Shown here: piece after piece, positions 26,710 through 34,946 of the stretch
Layout: every line of letters starts with the position of its first letter
Position numbering within the stretch: the first letter of the stretch is position 1
Assembly (NCBI RefSeq): GCF_002904295.1
Contig: NZ_PPHG01000096.1
Location: 124,001-188,000 of the forward strand
DNA from: Amycolatopsis sp. CA-128772
GTDB lineage: Bacteria; Actinomycetota; Actinomycetes; Mycobacteriales; Pseudonocardiaceae
Length of the DNA stretch: 64,000 nt
Direction: 5' to 3'
Notes under the pieces: generated by a model
Told to the model about the DNA's origin: nothing
Databases searched by the model: none
The model's input: the letters and a program-made list of their open reading frames with translations, nothing else
Program-made: the position numbers and the translations under genes

Positions 26710-28074
26710 TCATACCGGGACGCCGGTCCGGCGCGCGAACGCGGTCAAACCGGGAAGGTTGCGTGCGTTCGGGTGCCGGATCAGGCTCTCGGTGATCCGG
26801 TGGATGGCCGGGCGGTAGCGGACTTCGTCAGGTGAGGCGTGCTCGGCGGCCAGGAGGGCGCGGTAGCAGGGCTCCGGCTTGCCCCACTGGTGGAAGGCGC
26901 GGGCCACGTCCGAGTAAAAGCGGGCGCGCCGTTCGACCACCGGGATCGCAAGCGGATCTATGCGGCGTGCGTACTCGATCGCGGTGCCGGAATCGCCGAG
27001 CACCCGGGCGATGCTGACCTGGTAGAGGTCGACCGCGGTGGGGTTGAACGCGGTTGCCGACGGGCCTGCCGTGACTCTGGCTGCAGCGTTGCTCGCTTCG
27101 GCGATCAGTGCTTTCGCGGTGTCCCGGTCGCCGTCCACGGCCGCGGTGTACGCCCCGGTTTCGAGGAGTGTCCCGTAGACGGAGAGGTAGTCGGGGGCGC
27201 GGTGCAACCCGGGCTGCAGGGCCGCGGCGGTGTCCAGGACCAGCTGGCGGGCGGTCTCGGCCTGGCCGGAGCGGCGCAACACGATTCCCCAGCTGCGCCG
27301 GGTCGTCGCCTGGGTGAGGGCATCGCCGGAGGCGTCCGCGGCCTGCAGGGCCCGGTCGGCTGCCGTCCAGGCGAGCCGATCGTTGCTCACCTTGATCATG
27401 AGCTCCGACGTCAAGGCGTAGAGCTCGGCGAGGTGCCGGTTGGCCGCGGCGACACCGTCGGTGCTGTTCAGTTCCGCGCGGGTGGCCATCGCCCGCGCCA
27501 GCACCTGCGGCATCAGTGCGGCGACCTCGCCGTACTTCGCCTGCTGAAAGACCGATCGGGCGACGGCCACGGCCCGCCGGAGCTCGTCGAGCGAGATCGG
27601 CTCCGCCTTCGCCATGGGTGGGTTCAGCAGCGCGGCCCCGAGTGCGCGGATGGGGTCGGTGGCGGCGTACACCGGCCCGGCACCGACCAGCGCGCCGGCG
27701 GTCAACCCGCCCGCCCCGGCGAGCAAAGTGCGACGCCGCATCGGGTCGTCCTCCTCGGGGTTCGTCACCGGAACCGGGCCAACAGTAGGCCAACGAACCG
27801 GCAGCGTCCTGCCGGACACACCGTGTGGGTTATCCGGAATGAGCCCGAAGACTTCGATCGGCAAGTCCAGTGCGGTGGCCAGAACACGGAGAATCCCGAC
27901 GTCACGAAGCGGTGACCGGCCGGTTTCCCAGCGGGAAATCTGGCTGGCCGAGCACCCGCACCGGCGGCCGAGCGCAGTCTGCGTCCAGCCCGCGGCGGAC
28001 CGGGCGATCCGGACGACGTCGCCGGGCCGGCGAGGGCGGCCGGGCAGGCGATCGGCTGCGCCGTCACGAATCAT
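26710..28074 (-). CDS. XRE-family regulator with TPR-like C-terminal domain
   Basis: A 454-residue protein. The N-terminal Cro/CI HTH (about 20-75) reads VRIARSAAGWTQTALGRRCGCSASQISRWETG. A twin-arginine-like MRRRTLLAGAGGLTAGALVG segment follows at about 113-135, common in this actinobacterial family and probably not a secretion signal. The rest is alpha-helical and TPR-like. A strong GGGGAGG site precedes the ATG at 28074. Such proteins often regulate a divergent small gene, here the hypothetical gene at 28250. Ligand unknown. Confidence 0.85.
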   Translation of the reverse strand: MIRDGAADRLPGRPRRPGDVVRIARSAAGWTQTALGRRCGCSASQISRWETGRSPLRDVGILRVLATALDLPIEVFGLIPDNPHGVSGRTLPVRWPTVGPVPVTNPEEDDPMRRRTLLAGAGGLTAGALVGAGPVYAATDPIRALGAALLNPPMAKAEPISLDELRRAVAVARSVFQQAKYGEVAALMPQVLARAMATRAELNSTDGVAAANRHLAELYALTSELMIKVSNDRLAWTAADRALQAADASGDALTQATTRRSWGIVLRRSGQAETARQLVLDTAAALQPGLHRAPDYLSVYGTLLETGAYTAAVDGDRDTAKALIAEASNAAARVTAGPSATAFNPTAVDLYQVSIARVLGDSGTAIEYARRIDPLAIPVVERRARFYSDVARAFHQWGKPEPCYRALLAAEHASPDEVRYRPAIHRITESLIRHPNARNLPGLTAFARRTGVPV

Positions 28075-28140
28075 CGTGGCCTCCCCTGGGCGGGGTCGAT
28101 GCTCTCCACGATAGCTCGCCCAGGCCGATGACGAGCAATT

Positions 28141-28168
28141 TTGCATCACCTGCAAATCATCTGCAAAC
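28141..28168. promoter_or_regulatory. Tandem 12-bp half-sites between XRE regulator and small gene
   Basis: Two adjacent 12-bp direct repeats, ATCACCTGCAAA and ATCATCTGCAAA, lie at 28145-28168. The first also forms an inverted repeat TTGCA-TCACC-TGCAA at 28141-28155. They sit 67-95 bp upstream of the XRE ATG and about 85 bp upstream of the divergent gene, and are plausible binding sites for the XRE protein. Confidence 0.5.
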
Positions 28169-28249
28169 GATGTGCACGATGCTCAAGGCCGATAGGCCCA
28201 GCGCCTCAGCCGCGGTTCGGTGTAACCGTGCGCAGGAAAGGGGAGGCGA

Positions 28250-28648
28250 ATGGAACGTTCGTTGGCCATGGCTGTGTTCGCGGCAGCGGACGCGTGTTCC
28301 GATCCCTGCGGTGCCGCCGCGTTCGCGCAGCGGCTCGGCCGGGAACTGGATGCCGGGCGGATTGCGTTCCCCCGGCCTCTCGTCGTGGGCGGTGGTTACC
28401 CGTACGGGTGTCTCGTGCTTCAGCGTTTCTCCGGAGACTTGACCGGCCTGCCCGGGGTTACGCGGATTCTCGCTCGGGGGCTGGCCGACATCGCCGGAGG
28501 GGGCTTTCTGATCGGCGTCTGCGGCGCTGCCGGCCACGCTGTCGTGGACCGGGTCGCGCAGGCCGTGCGGGGTGAACTGAGGAATCATCGGCGGGGCAGC
28601 GGCCCGGTCGGCCGGATCGACGAGACCACTGTCTTCGCGATGTTGTGA
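28250..28648 (+). CDS. Hypothetical protein divergent from the XRE regulator
   Basis: A 132-residue protein, ATG at 28250 preceded by AAAGGGGAGG. The Gly-rich core RPLVVGGGYPYGCLVLQRF, ILARGLADIAGGGFLIGVCGAAGHAVVD is moderately hydrophobic but not clearly membrane-spanning. I do not recognise a family. Its divergence from an XRE-TPR gene across repeated half-sites suggests that it is that protein's target. Confidence 0.6.
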   Translation: MERSLAMAVFAAADACSDPCGAAAFAQRLGRELDAGRIAFPRPLVVGGGYPYGCLVLQRFSGDLTGLPGVTRILARGLADIAGGGFLIGVCGAAGHAVVDRVAQAVRGELRNHRRGSGPVGRIDETTVFAML

Positions 28649-28748
28649 GGCGGTAGGGAGCGCCCTACCGTCGGGGCGGCGGCCTGCCCCATGGCCGCCG
28701 CCGGGAGGTACCCCTAACGTCGGCAGGCAGCCGACCTTGGGGGTTGCC

Positions 28749-29432
28749 GTGACCGTCGGAACCGAAGCCAGACCCGCGCCCGCTCAGCGACAGCCGAGGT
28801 GGTGGCGGCGGCCCTGGGTGGCGCCGCTCGCGCTGGTCGTCGCCGTCTTCCTCGCCTACTCCGTGCCGCCCTACCTCACGCTCGATCCCGCGCGCTCCCG
28901 CGTTCCCGCGCCGCCCGGGTTCGCCGCGCACTACTGGTTCCTCGTTGCGCACATCGCCTTCGGCACGGTCGCCATCGTCGGCGTCATCCTGCAGGTCTGG
29001 CCCTGGCTGCGCCGCAACCACCCCGTCGCGCACCGCCGGATCGGGCGCGTCTACGTCTTCGGCGGTGCCGTTCCGTCCGCCGTGATGGCCGCGACGATCG
29101 GGGCCGTGAGCCCGTTCGGGCCGGTGGTCGGGGCGCTCGACGTCGTGGCCGCCCTGCTGTGGCTCGGCTTCACCGTCGCCGGGTGGCGGGCGGTGCGGCA
29201 ACGCCGGTACGGCGACCACCGGCGGTGGATGATCCGCAGCTTCGCCATGTGCATGAACACGCTGATGACCCGGGCCCTGTCGCCGGTCGGCTTCCTGGTG
29301 GTGCTGCCGCGCGGCCTGGACAAGGAGACGATGATCCTCAGCGCGGCCACCGTGTCCGCCGCGCTGAGCGTCGTTTCGCTATTGCTGCTCAGCCAGTGGT
29401 GGCTCGAGCGGAAGCCAGCCAGCGCGCGATGA
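28749..29432 (+). CDS. DUF2306 multi-pass membrane protein
   Basis: A 227-residue protein with about six hydrophobic segments (WVAPLALVVAVFLAYSVPPYL, HYWFLVAHIAFGTVAIVGVIL, VYVFGGAVPSAVMAATIGAV, VVAALLWLGFTVAGW and others). The HRRIGRVYV and YGDHRRWMIRSFAM blocks with paired His residues match the DUF2306 family, whose role is unknown but which may bind haem. GTG start at 28749. Its 3' end overlaps the convergent acyl-CoA dehydrogenase gene by 44 bp. Confidence 0.8.
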   Translation: MTVGTEARPAPAQRQPRWWRRPWVAPLALVVAVFLAYSVPPYLTLDPARSRVPAPPGFAAHYWFLVAHIAFGTVAIVGVILQVWPWLRRNHPVAHRRIGRVYVFGGAVPSAVMAATIGAVSPFGPVVGALDVVAALLWLGFTVAGWRAVRQRRYGDHRRWMIRSFAMCMNTLMTRALSPVGFLVVLPRGLDKETMILSAATVSAALSVVSLLLLSQWWLERKPASAR

Positions 29433-30543
29433 TCGTCCGCTGGATCTCCGACGCGCCTTCGTAGATCCGCGGCGCCCGGACCTCGCGGTACAGGTGCTCC
29501 AGCAGGTGCCCGCGGCGCAACGCGCGGGCGCCGTGCAGCTGGACCGCCGAGTCGACGACGAACTGCGCCGCCTCGGTCGCGAACAGCTTCGCCATCGCCG
29601 CGCGGCCGCCGAGGTTCGGCTCGCCCGCGTCGTACGCGCCCGCCGCCGCGTAGACCAGCAGGCGGGCCGCTTCCGTGCGGGTGGCCATCTCGGCCAGGGT
29701 GTGCGCCACCGCCTGCTGCTTGATCAACGGGCCGCCGAACGCCTCGCGCTCGGCGGTGTGGTCCACGGTGGCGTCCAGCGCGGCCTGGGCCATGCCGACC
29801 GCGAACGCGCCGACGCTCGGGCGGAACAGGTCCAGTGTCCGCATGGCCACGGCGAAACCGCGGTTCTCGTCGCCGAGCAGTTCCTCGCGCCGCACGGAAA
29901 CGCCGTCGAACGTCACCGTGCCGATCGGGTGCGGGCTCACCAGGTCCAGATGCTCGCCGGACAGCCCCGCGCGGTCGCCCGGGACGACGAACGCGCTGAC
30001 CCCGCGGGCGCCCGCGCCCGGGGTCGTGCGGGCGAACACCGTGTAGAAGTCGGCTTCCGGGGCGTTGGAGATCCACATCTTCGTGCCGGTGAGCCGCCAG
30101 CCGTCGCCGTCGGGCTCCGCCGAAAGGGACAACGCGGCCGCGTCCGAACCCGCGTCCGGTTCCGTCAGCGCGAACGCCGCCACCGCGTCACCCGCCGCCA
30201 CCGCCGGCAGCCACCGGGCCACCTGATCGTCCTGTCCGGACTGCAGCACCGGGTAACTTCCCAGGCCCTGCAACGCCAGCGCCGTCTCGGCCTCCGTGCT
30301 CACCGTGGCGAGGTTCTCCCGCAGGATGCACAGGTCCGTCGCGGCCGCCTGCCGCGACGGCGTACCCGAGGCGACGCCGGGGAAGAGCCGCGCGAGCAGG
30401 CCGAGCGCGCCCATCGCCTTGAGGAGCGGGCGGTTCACCGCACCCTCCACACCGGACTCCGCGATCGGCAGCAGCTGTTCGGCAGCCACCCGACGCACTT
30501 CGGCGGCAAACGCCTGCTGGGCGGGATCCAGTGCGAAAGTCAT
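29389..30543 (-). CDS. Acyl-CoA dehydrogenase
   Basis: A 384-residue flavoenzyme of the acyl-CoA dehydrogenase family. AFALTEPDAGSDAAAL is the FAD/substrate signature, KMWISNAPEAD the second, and the C-terminal YREVRAPRIYEGASEIQ carries the usual catalytic-base Glu position. It oxidises an acyl-CoA to the enoyl-CoA, passing electrons to ETF. Its ATG at 30543 overlaps the stop of the upstream monooxygenase gene (ATGA), so it is coupled to that aromatic-CoA pathway and probably acts on the ring-reduced product. Confidence 0.92.
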   Translation of the reverse strand: MTFALDPAQQAFAAEVRRVAAEQLLPIAESGVEGAVNRPLLKAMGALGLLARLFPGVASGTPSRQAAATDLCILRENLATVSTEAETALALQGLGSYPVLQSGQDDQVARWLPAVAAGDAVAAFALTEPDAGSDAAALSLSAEPDGDGWRLTGTKMWISNAPEADFYTVFARTTPGAGARGVSAFVVPGDRAGLSGEHLDLVSPHPIGTVTFDGVSVRREELLGDENRGFAVAMRTLDLFRPSVGAFAVGMAQAALDATVDHTAEREAFGGPLIKQQAVAHTLAEMATRTEAARLLVYAAAGAYDAGEPNLGGRAAMAKLFATEAAQFVVDSAVQLHGARALRRGHLLEHLYREVRAPRIYEGASEIQRTIIARWLASARATTG

Positions 30544-32882
30544 GAGGACGCTCCCGGTCGCCAGCGGGCATGGGCGGTCCCCGCCGGCCCGGACCGGACG
30601 AGGTCGAGCCGCGGCTCCGGCCCGTCGGACCGGCCCGTCTGCGGCTTGCGGCTGCCTGCGGCGAACGGCTTCGGCCACGGCATCGGGTACCCCTGCTCGG
30701 CCGCCGCGTGCAATGTCCACTGTGGATCGTAGAGGTGGGTGCGGCCCAGCGCGCACAGGTCCGCGCGGCCGGCCAGGATCAGCGAGTTGACGTCGTCGTA
30801 AGACGAAATCGCGCCGACCGCGATCACCGCGATCCCGTACTCCTCGCCGATTTCGTTGCGGATCCGGTCGGCGTAGGGCGTCTGGTAGCTGCGCCCGTAC
30901 TGGGGCCGCTCCTCGCTGACGACCTGGCCGGTCGAGACGTCGATGCCCGCGGCGCCGTGGGCCGCGAACGCCCGCGCGATCTCGACGGCGTCGTCGGCGT
31001 CGATCCCGCCCTCGCACCAGTCGGTCGCCGAGATCCGGACCGTCATCGGCCGGTCCGCCGGCCACGCGGCCCGGACGGCGTCGAAGACCTCCAGCGGGAA
31101 GCGCAGCCGGTTTTCCAGCGAGCCACCGTAGGAATCGGTCCGCTGGTTGGTCAGCGGCGAGAGGAACGACGAGAGCAGGTAGCCGTGCGCGCAGTGCAGT
31201 TCGAGGACGTCGAACCCGGCGCGGGCGGCCGCCTCCGCACAGGCGGCGAACTGCGAACGGATCTCCAAAAGCTCCGAAGTGGACAGTTCGCGGGGAACCT
31301 GGTTCCGCTCGGAGTACGGCAACGCCGAAGGGGCGCAGATCTCCCAGTTGCCCGACGCCAGCGGCTCGTCGATGCCGTCCCACATGAGTTTCGTCGAGCC
31401 CTTGCGCCCGGAGTGTCCCAGCTGGACACCGATCCGCGCCGGCGTCTGTGCGTGCACGAAGTCGACGACCCGCTTCCAGGCGGCTTCCTGTTCCGCGGTG
31501 TACAGGCCGCCGCAGCCCGGCGTGATCCGGCCTTCGGGGGAGACGCAGACCATTTCGGTCATCACCAGCCCGGCGCCGCCCAACGCCTTGCTGCCCAGGT
31601 GCACCAGGTGAAAGTCGCCCGGCACACCGTCCACCGCGGAGTACATGTCCATGGGGGACACGATGATCCGGTTCGGCAGCTCCAGCCCGCCCAGCGAGAA
31701 CGGCTGGAACATCGGCGGCCGCGACGTCGTCCCGAGCGAGCGCGCGAACCAGTGGTCGAGCTCGGCGGCGAACTCGGGGTCGCGCAGGCGGAGGTTGCCG
31801 TAGGTGACGCGCCGGCTGCGCGTGAGAATGTTGAACGCGAACTGCGGCGGCTCCTGGTGCGCGTACTGCGCGATGTTCTCGAACCACTCCAGGCTGGCCT
31901 GCGCGGCGCGCTGCGTCGACGTGACGACCGGCCGCCGTTCCAGTTCGTAGGCTTTCAAGGCGGCCGCGACACCATCGTTTTCGTGCAGGCACGCGGCCAG
32001 CGCGAGAGCGTCCTCCATCGCCAGCTTCGTGCCGGAGCCGATCGAGAAGTGCGCGGTGTGCGCGGCGTCGCCGAGCAGCACGACGTTGTCGTGCACCCAC
32101 GTCTCGCAGCGGACCGTGCCGAACGAGACCCACTTCGAGTTGTTGGCCGTCACCTGGTGGCCGTCGAGGACGTCCGCGCACAATTCGCGGATCAGCGCGA
32201 CCGACTTCTCGTCGCTCTCACCGGGGTTGAGCGACGTCGCCGCGATGGGCCCGAACGTCCGCTGCCAGACGTCCTCCTGAACCTCGAGGATGAACGTGCT
32301 GCCGTCACGGCCGTACGGGTAGCCGTGGATCTGCATGATCCCGGCCGGTGTTTCGAGGACGTAGAACTTGAAGGCGTCGAACACCAGGTCCGTGCCCAGC
32401 CAGATGTACCGGCAGCGGCGGGTCTCGACGGTCGGCCGGAACGTCTCGGCGTACCGCGCGCGCACCGCCGAGTTGACGCCGTCGGCGGCGATGACCAGGT
32501 CGTAGCCGCTCAGATCGGTGGGCGCGTCCTCCCGGAAGTGCAGGCCGACGCCGAGTTCGCCGCAGCGGCTCTGCAGGATGCCGAGCAGGCGCTTGCGGCT
32601 CATCGCGGCGAAGCCGTGGCCGCCCGAGGTGGTGACCGTGCCGCGGTAGTGCACGTCGATGTCGTCCCACCGGGCGAATTCGGCCGTCATCGCCTCGTGG
32701 ACGGCTGCGTCGGCGTGTTCGATGCCGCCGAGCGTCTCGTCGGAGAACACGACACCGAAGCCGAAGGTGTCGTCCGGCGCGTTGCGCTCCCAGACGGTGA
32801 TTTCGTGGCCGGGACCGAGCTGTTTCGCGAGCGCGGCGAAGTACAGACCCGCCGGGCCGCCACCGATGACCGCGATTCGCAC
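30540..32882 (-). CDS. Bifunctional anthraniloyl/salicylyl-CoA monooxygenase-reductase
   Basis: A 780-residue fusion. Residues 1-380 are an FAD-dependent aromatic hydroxylase (VIGGGPAGLYFAAL Rossmann motif; VVLLGDAAHTAHFSIGSGTKLAMEDA second FAD motif). Residues 395-760 are an Old-Yellow-Enzyme barrel (MFQPFSLGGLELPNRIIVSPM; the HCAHGYLLSSFLSPLTNQRTD active-site block). This architecture is that of 2-aminobenzoyl-CoA monooxygenase/reductase and of proteins annotated salicylyl-CoA 5-hydroxylase. It should hydroxylate and partly reduce an aromatic CoA thioester. The preferred substrate cannot be decided from sequence. No CoA ligase gene is adjacent. Confidence 0.9.
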   Translation of the reverse strand: MRIAVIGGGPAGLYFAALAKQLGPGHEITVWERNAPDDTFGFGVVFSDETLGGIEHADAAVHEAMTAEFARWDDIDVHYRGTVTTSGGHGFAAMSRKRLLGILQSRCGELGVGLHFREDAPTDLSGYDLVIAADGVNSAVRARYAETFRPTVETRRCRYIWLGTDLVFDAFKFYVLETPAGIMQIHGYPYGRDGSTFILEVQEDVWQRTFGPIAATSLNPGESDEKSVALIRELCADVLDGHQVTANNSKWVSFGTVRCETWVHDNVVLLGDAAHTAHFSIGSGTKLAMEDALALAACLHENDGVAAALKAYELERRPVVTSTQRAAQASLEWFENIAQYAHQEPPQFAFNILTRSRRVTYGNLRLRDPEFAAELDHWFARSLGTTSRPPMFQPFSLGGLELPNRIIVSPMDMYSAVDGVPGDFHLVHLGSKALGGAGLVMTEMVCVSPEGRITPGCGGLYTAEQEAAWKRVVDFVHAQTPARIGVQLGHSGRKGSTKLMWDGIDEPLASGNWEICAPSALPYSERNQVPRELSTSELLEIRSQFAACAEAAARAGFDVLELHCAHGYLLSSFLSPLTNQRTDSYGGSLENRLRFPLEVFDAVRAAWPADRPMTVRISATDWCEGGIDADDAVEIARAFAAHGAAGIDVSTGQVVSEERPQYGRSYQTPYADRIRNEIGEEYGIAVIAVGAISSYDDVNSLILAGRADLCALGRTHLYDPQWTLHAAAEQGYPMPWPKPFAAGSRKPQTGRSDGPEPRLDLVRSGPAGTAHARWRPGASS

Positions 32883-32901
32883 GCCGTCCAGGGTATGTCG
32901 T

Positions 32902-32918
32902 TGGCGGTACGACCGTCA
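32902..32918. promoter_or_regulatory. Inverted-repeat operator between the monooxygenase and ridA genes
   Basis: TGGCGGT and ACCGTCA flank ACG, 7-bp arms with one mismatch, in the 66-bp divergent region. A TACGGT -10-like box (32937-32942) lies 6 nt from the ridA ATG, suggesting a leaderless ridA message. The PaaX-type regulator encoded just downstream of ridA is the natural candidate binder. Confidence 0.5.
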
Positions 32919-32948
32919 ATAACGCGAAAGATGGCGTACGGTGGGCCC

Positions 32949-33344
32949 ATGGAACGCATCAACCCGCCGGAGCTGGGCAAGCCGTCCGGGTTCTCGCACG
33001 CGGTGGTGGCGGAGGGCCGCGTGGTCTTCCTGGCCGGGCAGACCGCCCTGGACGCGTCGAACCGGATCGTCGGCGACGGCGTGGTCGAGCAGTTCGAACG
33101 CGCCCTCGGCAACCTGCTGGCGTCCCTGCGCGCGGCGGGCGGCACGCCGGAGGACCTCTGCAGCGTGACGATCTACCTCGTCGACATGGCCGACTACCGC
33201 GCCCACGCCCGCGAGATAGGCGCGGTCTGGAAGCGGCTCGCGGGCACCCGGTACCCGGCGATGGCGGGCATCGGCGTGGCGCGGTTGTGGGACGAGGAAG
33301 CGCTGGTCGAGGTGCAGGGGTTCGCGGTGCTCAGCCGAGGTTGA
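32949..33344 (+). CDS. RidA/YjgF-family protein (enamine/imine deaminase)
   Basis: A 131-residue Rid protein: GFSHAVVAEGRVVFLAGQTALD near the start, then VEQFERALGNLLASL and VTIYLVDMADYR, ending MAGIGVARLWDEEALVEVQG. The canonical RidA Arg that salt-bridges the substrate carboxylate (usually in a PARS-type block) is replaced here by MAGIGV, so it belongs to another Rid subfamily. Divergent from the monooxygenase, it may hydrolyse the enamine made from anthraniloyl-CoA. Its 3' end overlaps the convergent PaaX-type gene by 14 bp. Confidence 0.85.
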   Translation: MERINPPELGKPSGFSHAVVAEGRVVFLAGQTALDASNRIVGDGVVEQFERALGNLLASLRAAGGTPEDLCSVTIYLVDMADYRAHAREIGAVWKRLAGTRYPAMAGIGVARLWDEEALVEVQGFAVLSRG

Positions 33345-34173
33345 TCGACTTCGCGACGTAACTCCGGGCCGGCGTCTCCAGCTGGGCGTGCAGCTCGAAG
33401 AACAGCTCCGCCGCCCTGATTCCGGACCAGTCGCGCGGCAGGAACTCCGCCGGGAGGCCCGGGTCGAGGTAGGGCATCCGGCGCCAGCCGGTCAGGACGC
33501 GGATGTAGTCGGCGAACGCCTGCTCGTCGGTCACGGACTTGCGGCGCAGCGCCGGGCCGTGCTCGTCGAGGAACGTCGTGTACAGCTCGTCCAGGCGATC
33601 CAGGTCCCACCACTCGCGGACCTTCGCCGCGACGTCGCCGAACGCCAGGTGGTCGGCGCGGAACAGGTCGGCGTAGCCGGCCAGGCCGAGCCGGGTCAAG
33701 GCCTCCTCGGTCGCGCCGTGGAGGTGGGCCGGCGCGATCCAGACGCCGGAGGCCGCTGTGCCGAAGCCCATCCGGGCCAGCTGGGCGCGCAGCAGGTGGC
33801 GCTTGTGGCGCTCGGTTTCCGGTACCGAGAACACCGCGAGGAGCCAGCCGTCGGCCGGGGTCGCACGGGCGCGGCGAAAGATCCGCTCGTCGCCTTCGCG
33901 CAGGATTTCGCGGGCTTCGTCCGACAGCTCGTAGCCCGCCGTCGCGTCGCGGCGCACCGCTTCGAGGATTCCGCGCCGCTTCAGGCGGGAGATCGACGAG
34001 CGCACCGCGGGCTCGTCGACGCCGACGGCGGCGAGCAGGTCGATCAGCGAAGCGACCGACAGCCAGCCCCCTTCGGTGCGCGAATAAAGGCCGTACACCG
34101 TCACGATCAGCTGACGCGGCTGGGCCGTCCGGCCGGAGCCGTCCAGTTCGGTTGCGTCGGGTACGGCCGTCAT
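33331..34173 (-). CDS. PaaX-family transcriptional regulator
   Basis: A 280-residue regulator. The N-terminal winged helix (LIVTVYGLYSRTEGGWLSVASLIDLLAAVGVDEPAVRSSISRLKRRG) matches PaaX, followed by the central domain with GWLLAVFSVPETERHKRHLLRAQL and the C-terminal domain. PaaX proteins repress phenylacetyl-CoA-type catabolism and sense the aryl-CoA. Here it probably controls the neighbouring aromatic-CoA monooxygenase/dehydrogenase genes. Confidence 0.9.
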   Translation of the reverse strand: MTAVPDATELDGSGRTAQPRQLIVTVYGLYSRTEGGWLSVASLIDLLAAVGVDEPAVRSSISRLKRRGILEAVRRDATAGYELSDEAREILREGDERIFRRARATPADGWLLAVFSVPETERHKRHLLRAQLARMGFGTAASGVWIAPAHLHGATEEALTRLGLAGYADLFRADHLAFGDVAAKVREWWDLDRLDELYTTFLDEHGPALRRKSVTDEQAFADYIRVLTGWRRMPYLDPGLPAEFLPRDWSGIRAAELFFELHAQLETPARSYVAKSINLG

Positions 34174-34225
34174 CGGGCCACGATAGCAACTCTCGCCCGG
34201 AACGCTCCGCTACGATTTCGCCGCG

Positions 34226-34903
34226 ATGCTGCCAGCCACCAAGGGGATCTTCGACCGGCTCACCCGCCGCGGCCGCCTGATGACCAAGCGGGCCTGCGAC
34301 CGGCACGGCCATGTGGTGCGCGCCGGGCGCTTCCTGTTCCGCACCCCGACCGCGTGGGAGTACGCCGCCGCGGTCGCCTGCGGCAGCGATCCGGCCGCAC
34401 AGCGCTGGCTCGGCTGGCAGCGCGATTCGATCGTCGCCGAGCCGGCGCGGGCGGACGCGCTGCGGGTCGTGCCCGGCACCGGCCCGGACTGGGCGGCGCC
34501 CGACCCGCAGTCGGTCGACCTGGTGATGATCGACGTCGAGGCCAACCGCTGCGTCGGGCTGGTCAGCGTGCACACCGGCGAGGACGGCGGCCCGGAGACC
34601 GGCGGCTACCTCGCCCCGGACTACCGCGGCCACGGCCACGGCCGGGTGCTGTTCGCGGCCGGGCTGACCCTGGCGCACGACCACCTGGGCCTGCCGCGGG
34701 TGCGCGCGGGCGCCGAAGTGGGGAACGTGGCGAGCGCGCGGTCGCTGCAGGCTGCCGGCCTCGGCCGCGTCGCCGGCCCGCCGACGTACCGGCTGCCGGA
34801 CGGCCGGGTCACCGAGGCTTGGTGGTTCCAGCACGACGTCCCGCGCGTGAGGCGCTGCAACGGTCCGCAAGCGACATGGTTCCCGGTGTCGTCCGTGCTT
34901 TGA
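34226..34903 (+). CDS. GNAT family N-acetyltransferase
   Basis: A 225-residue acetyltransferase of the RimJ/RimL-like branch. The acetyl-CoA loop is ETGGYLAPDYRGHGHGRVLFAAGL and the C-terminal AEVGNVASARSLQAAGLGRV resembles the NxxSxxxxxKxGF motif of protein N-acetyltransferases. Divergent from the PaaX-type gene by 52 bp. Substrate unknown. Confidence 0.85.
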   Translation: MLPATKGIFDRLTRRGRLMTKRACDRHGHVVRAGRFLFRTPTAWEYAAAVACGSDPAAQRWLGWQRDSIVAEPARADALRVVPGTGPDWAAPDPQSVDLVMIDVEANRCVGLVSVHTGEDGGPETGGYLAPDYRGHGHGRVLFAAGLTLAHDHLGLPRVRAGAEVGNVASARSLQAAGLGRVAGPPTYRLPDGRVTEAWWFQHDVPRVRRCNGPQATWFPVSSVL

Positions 34904-34946
34904 AGCTTCGGCCGTCGCCGACGTTTCCCGCGGCTAACTTCGCCGT

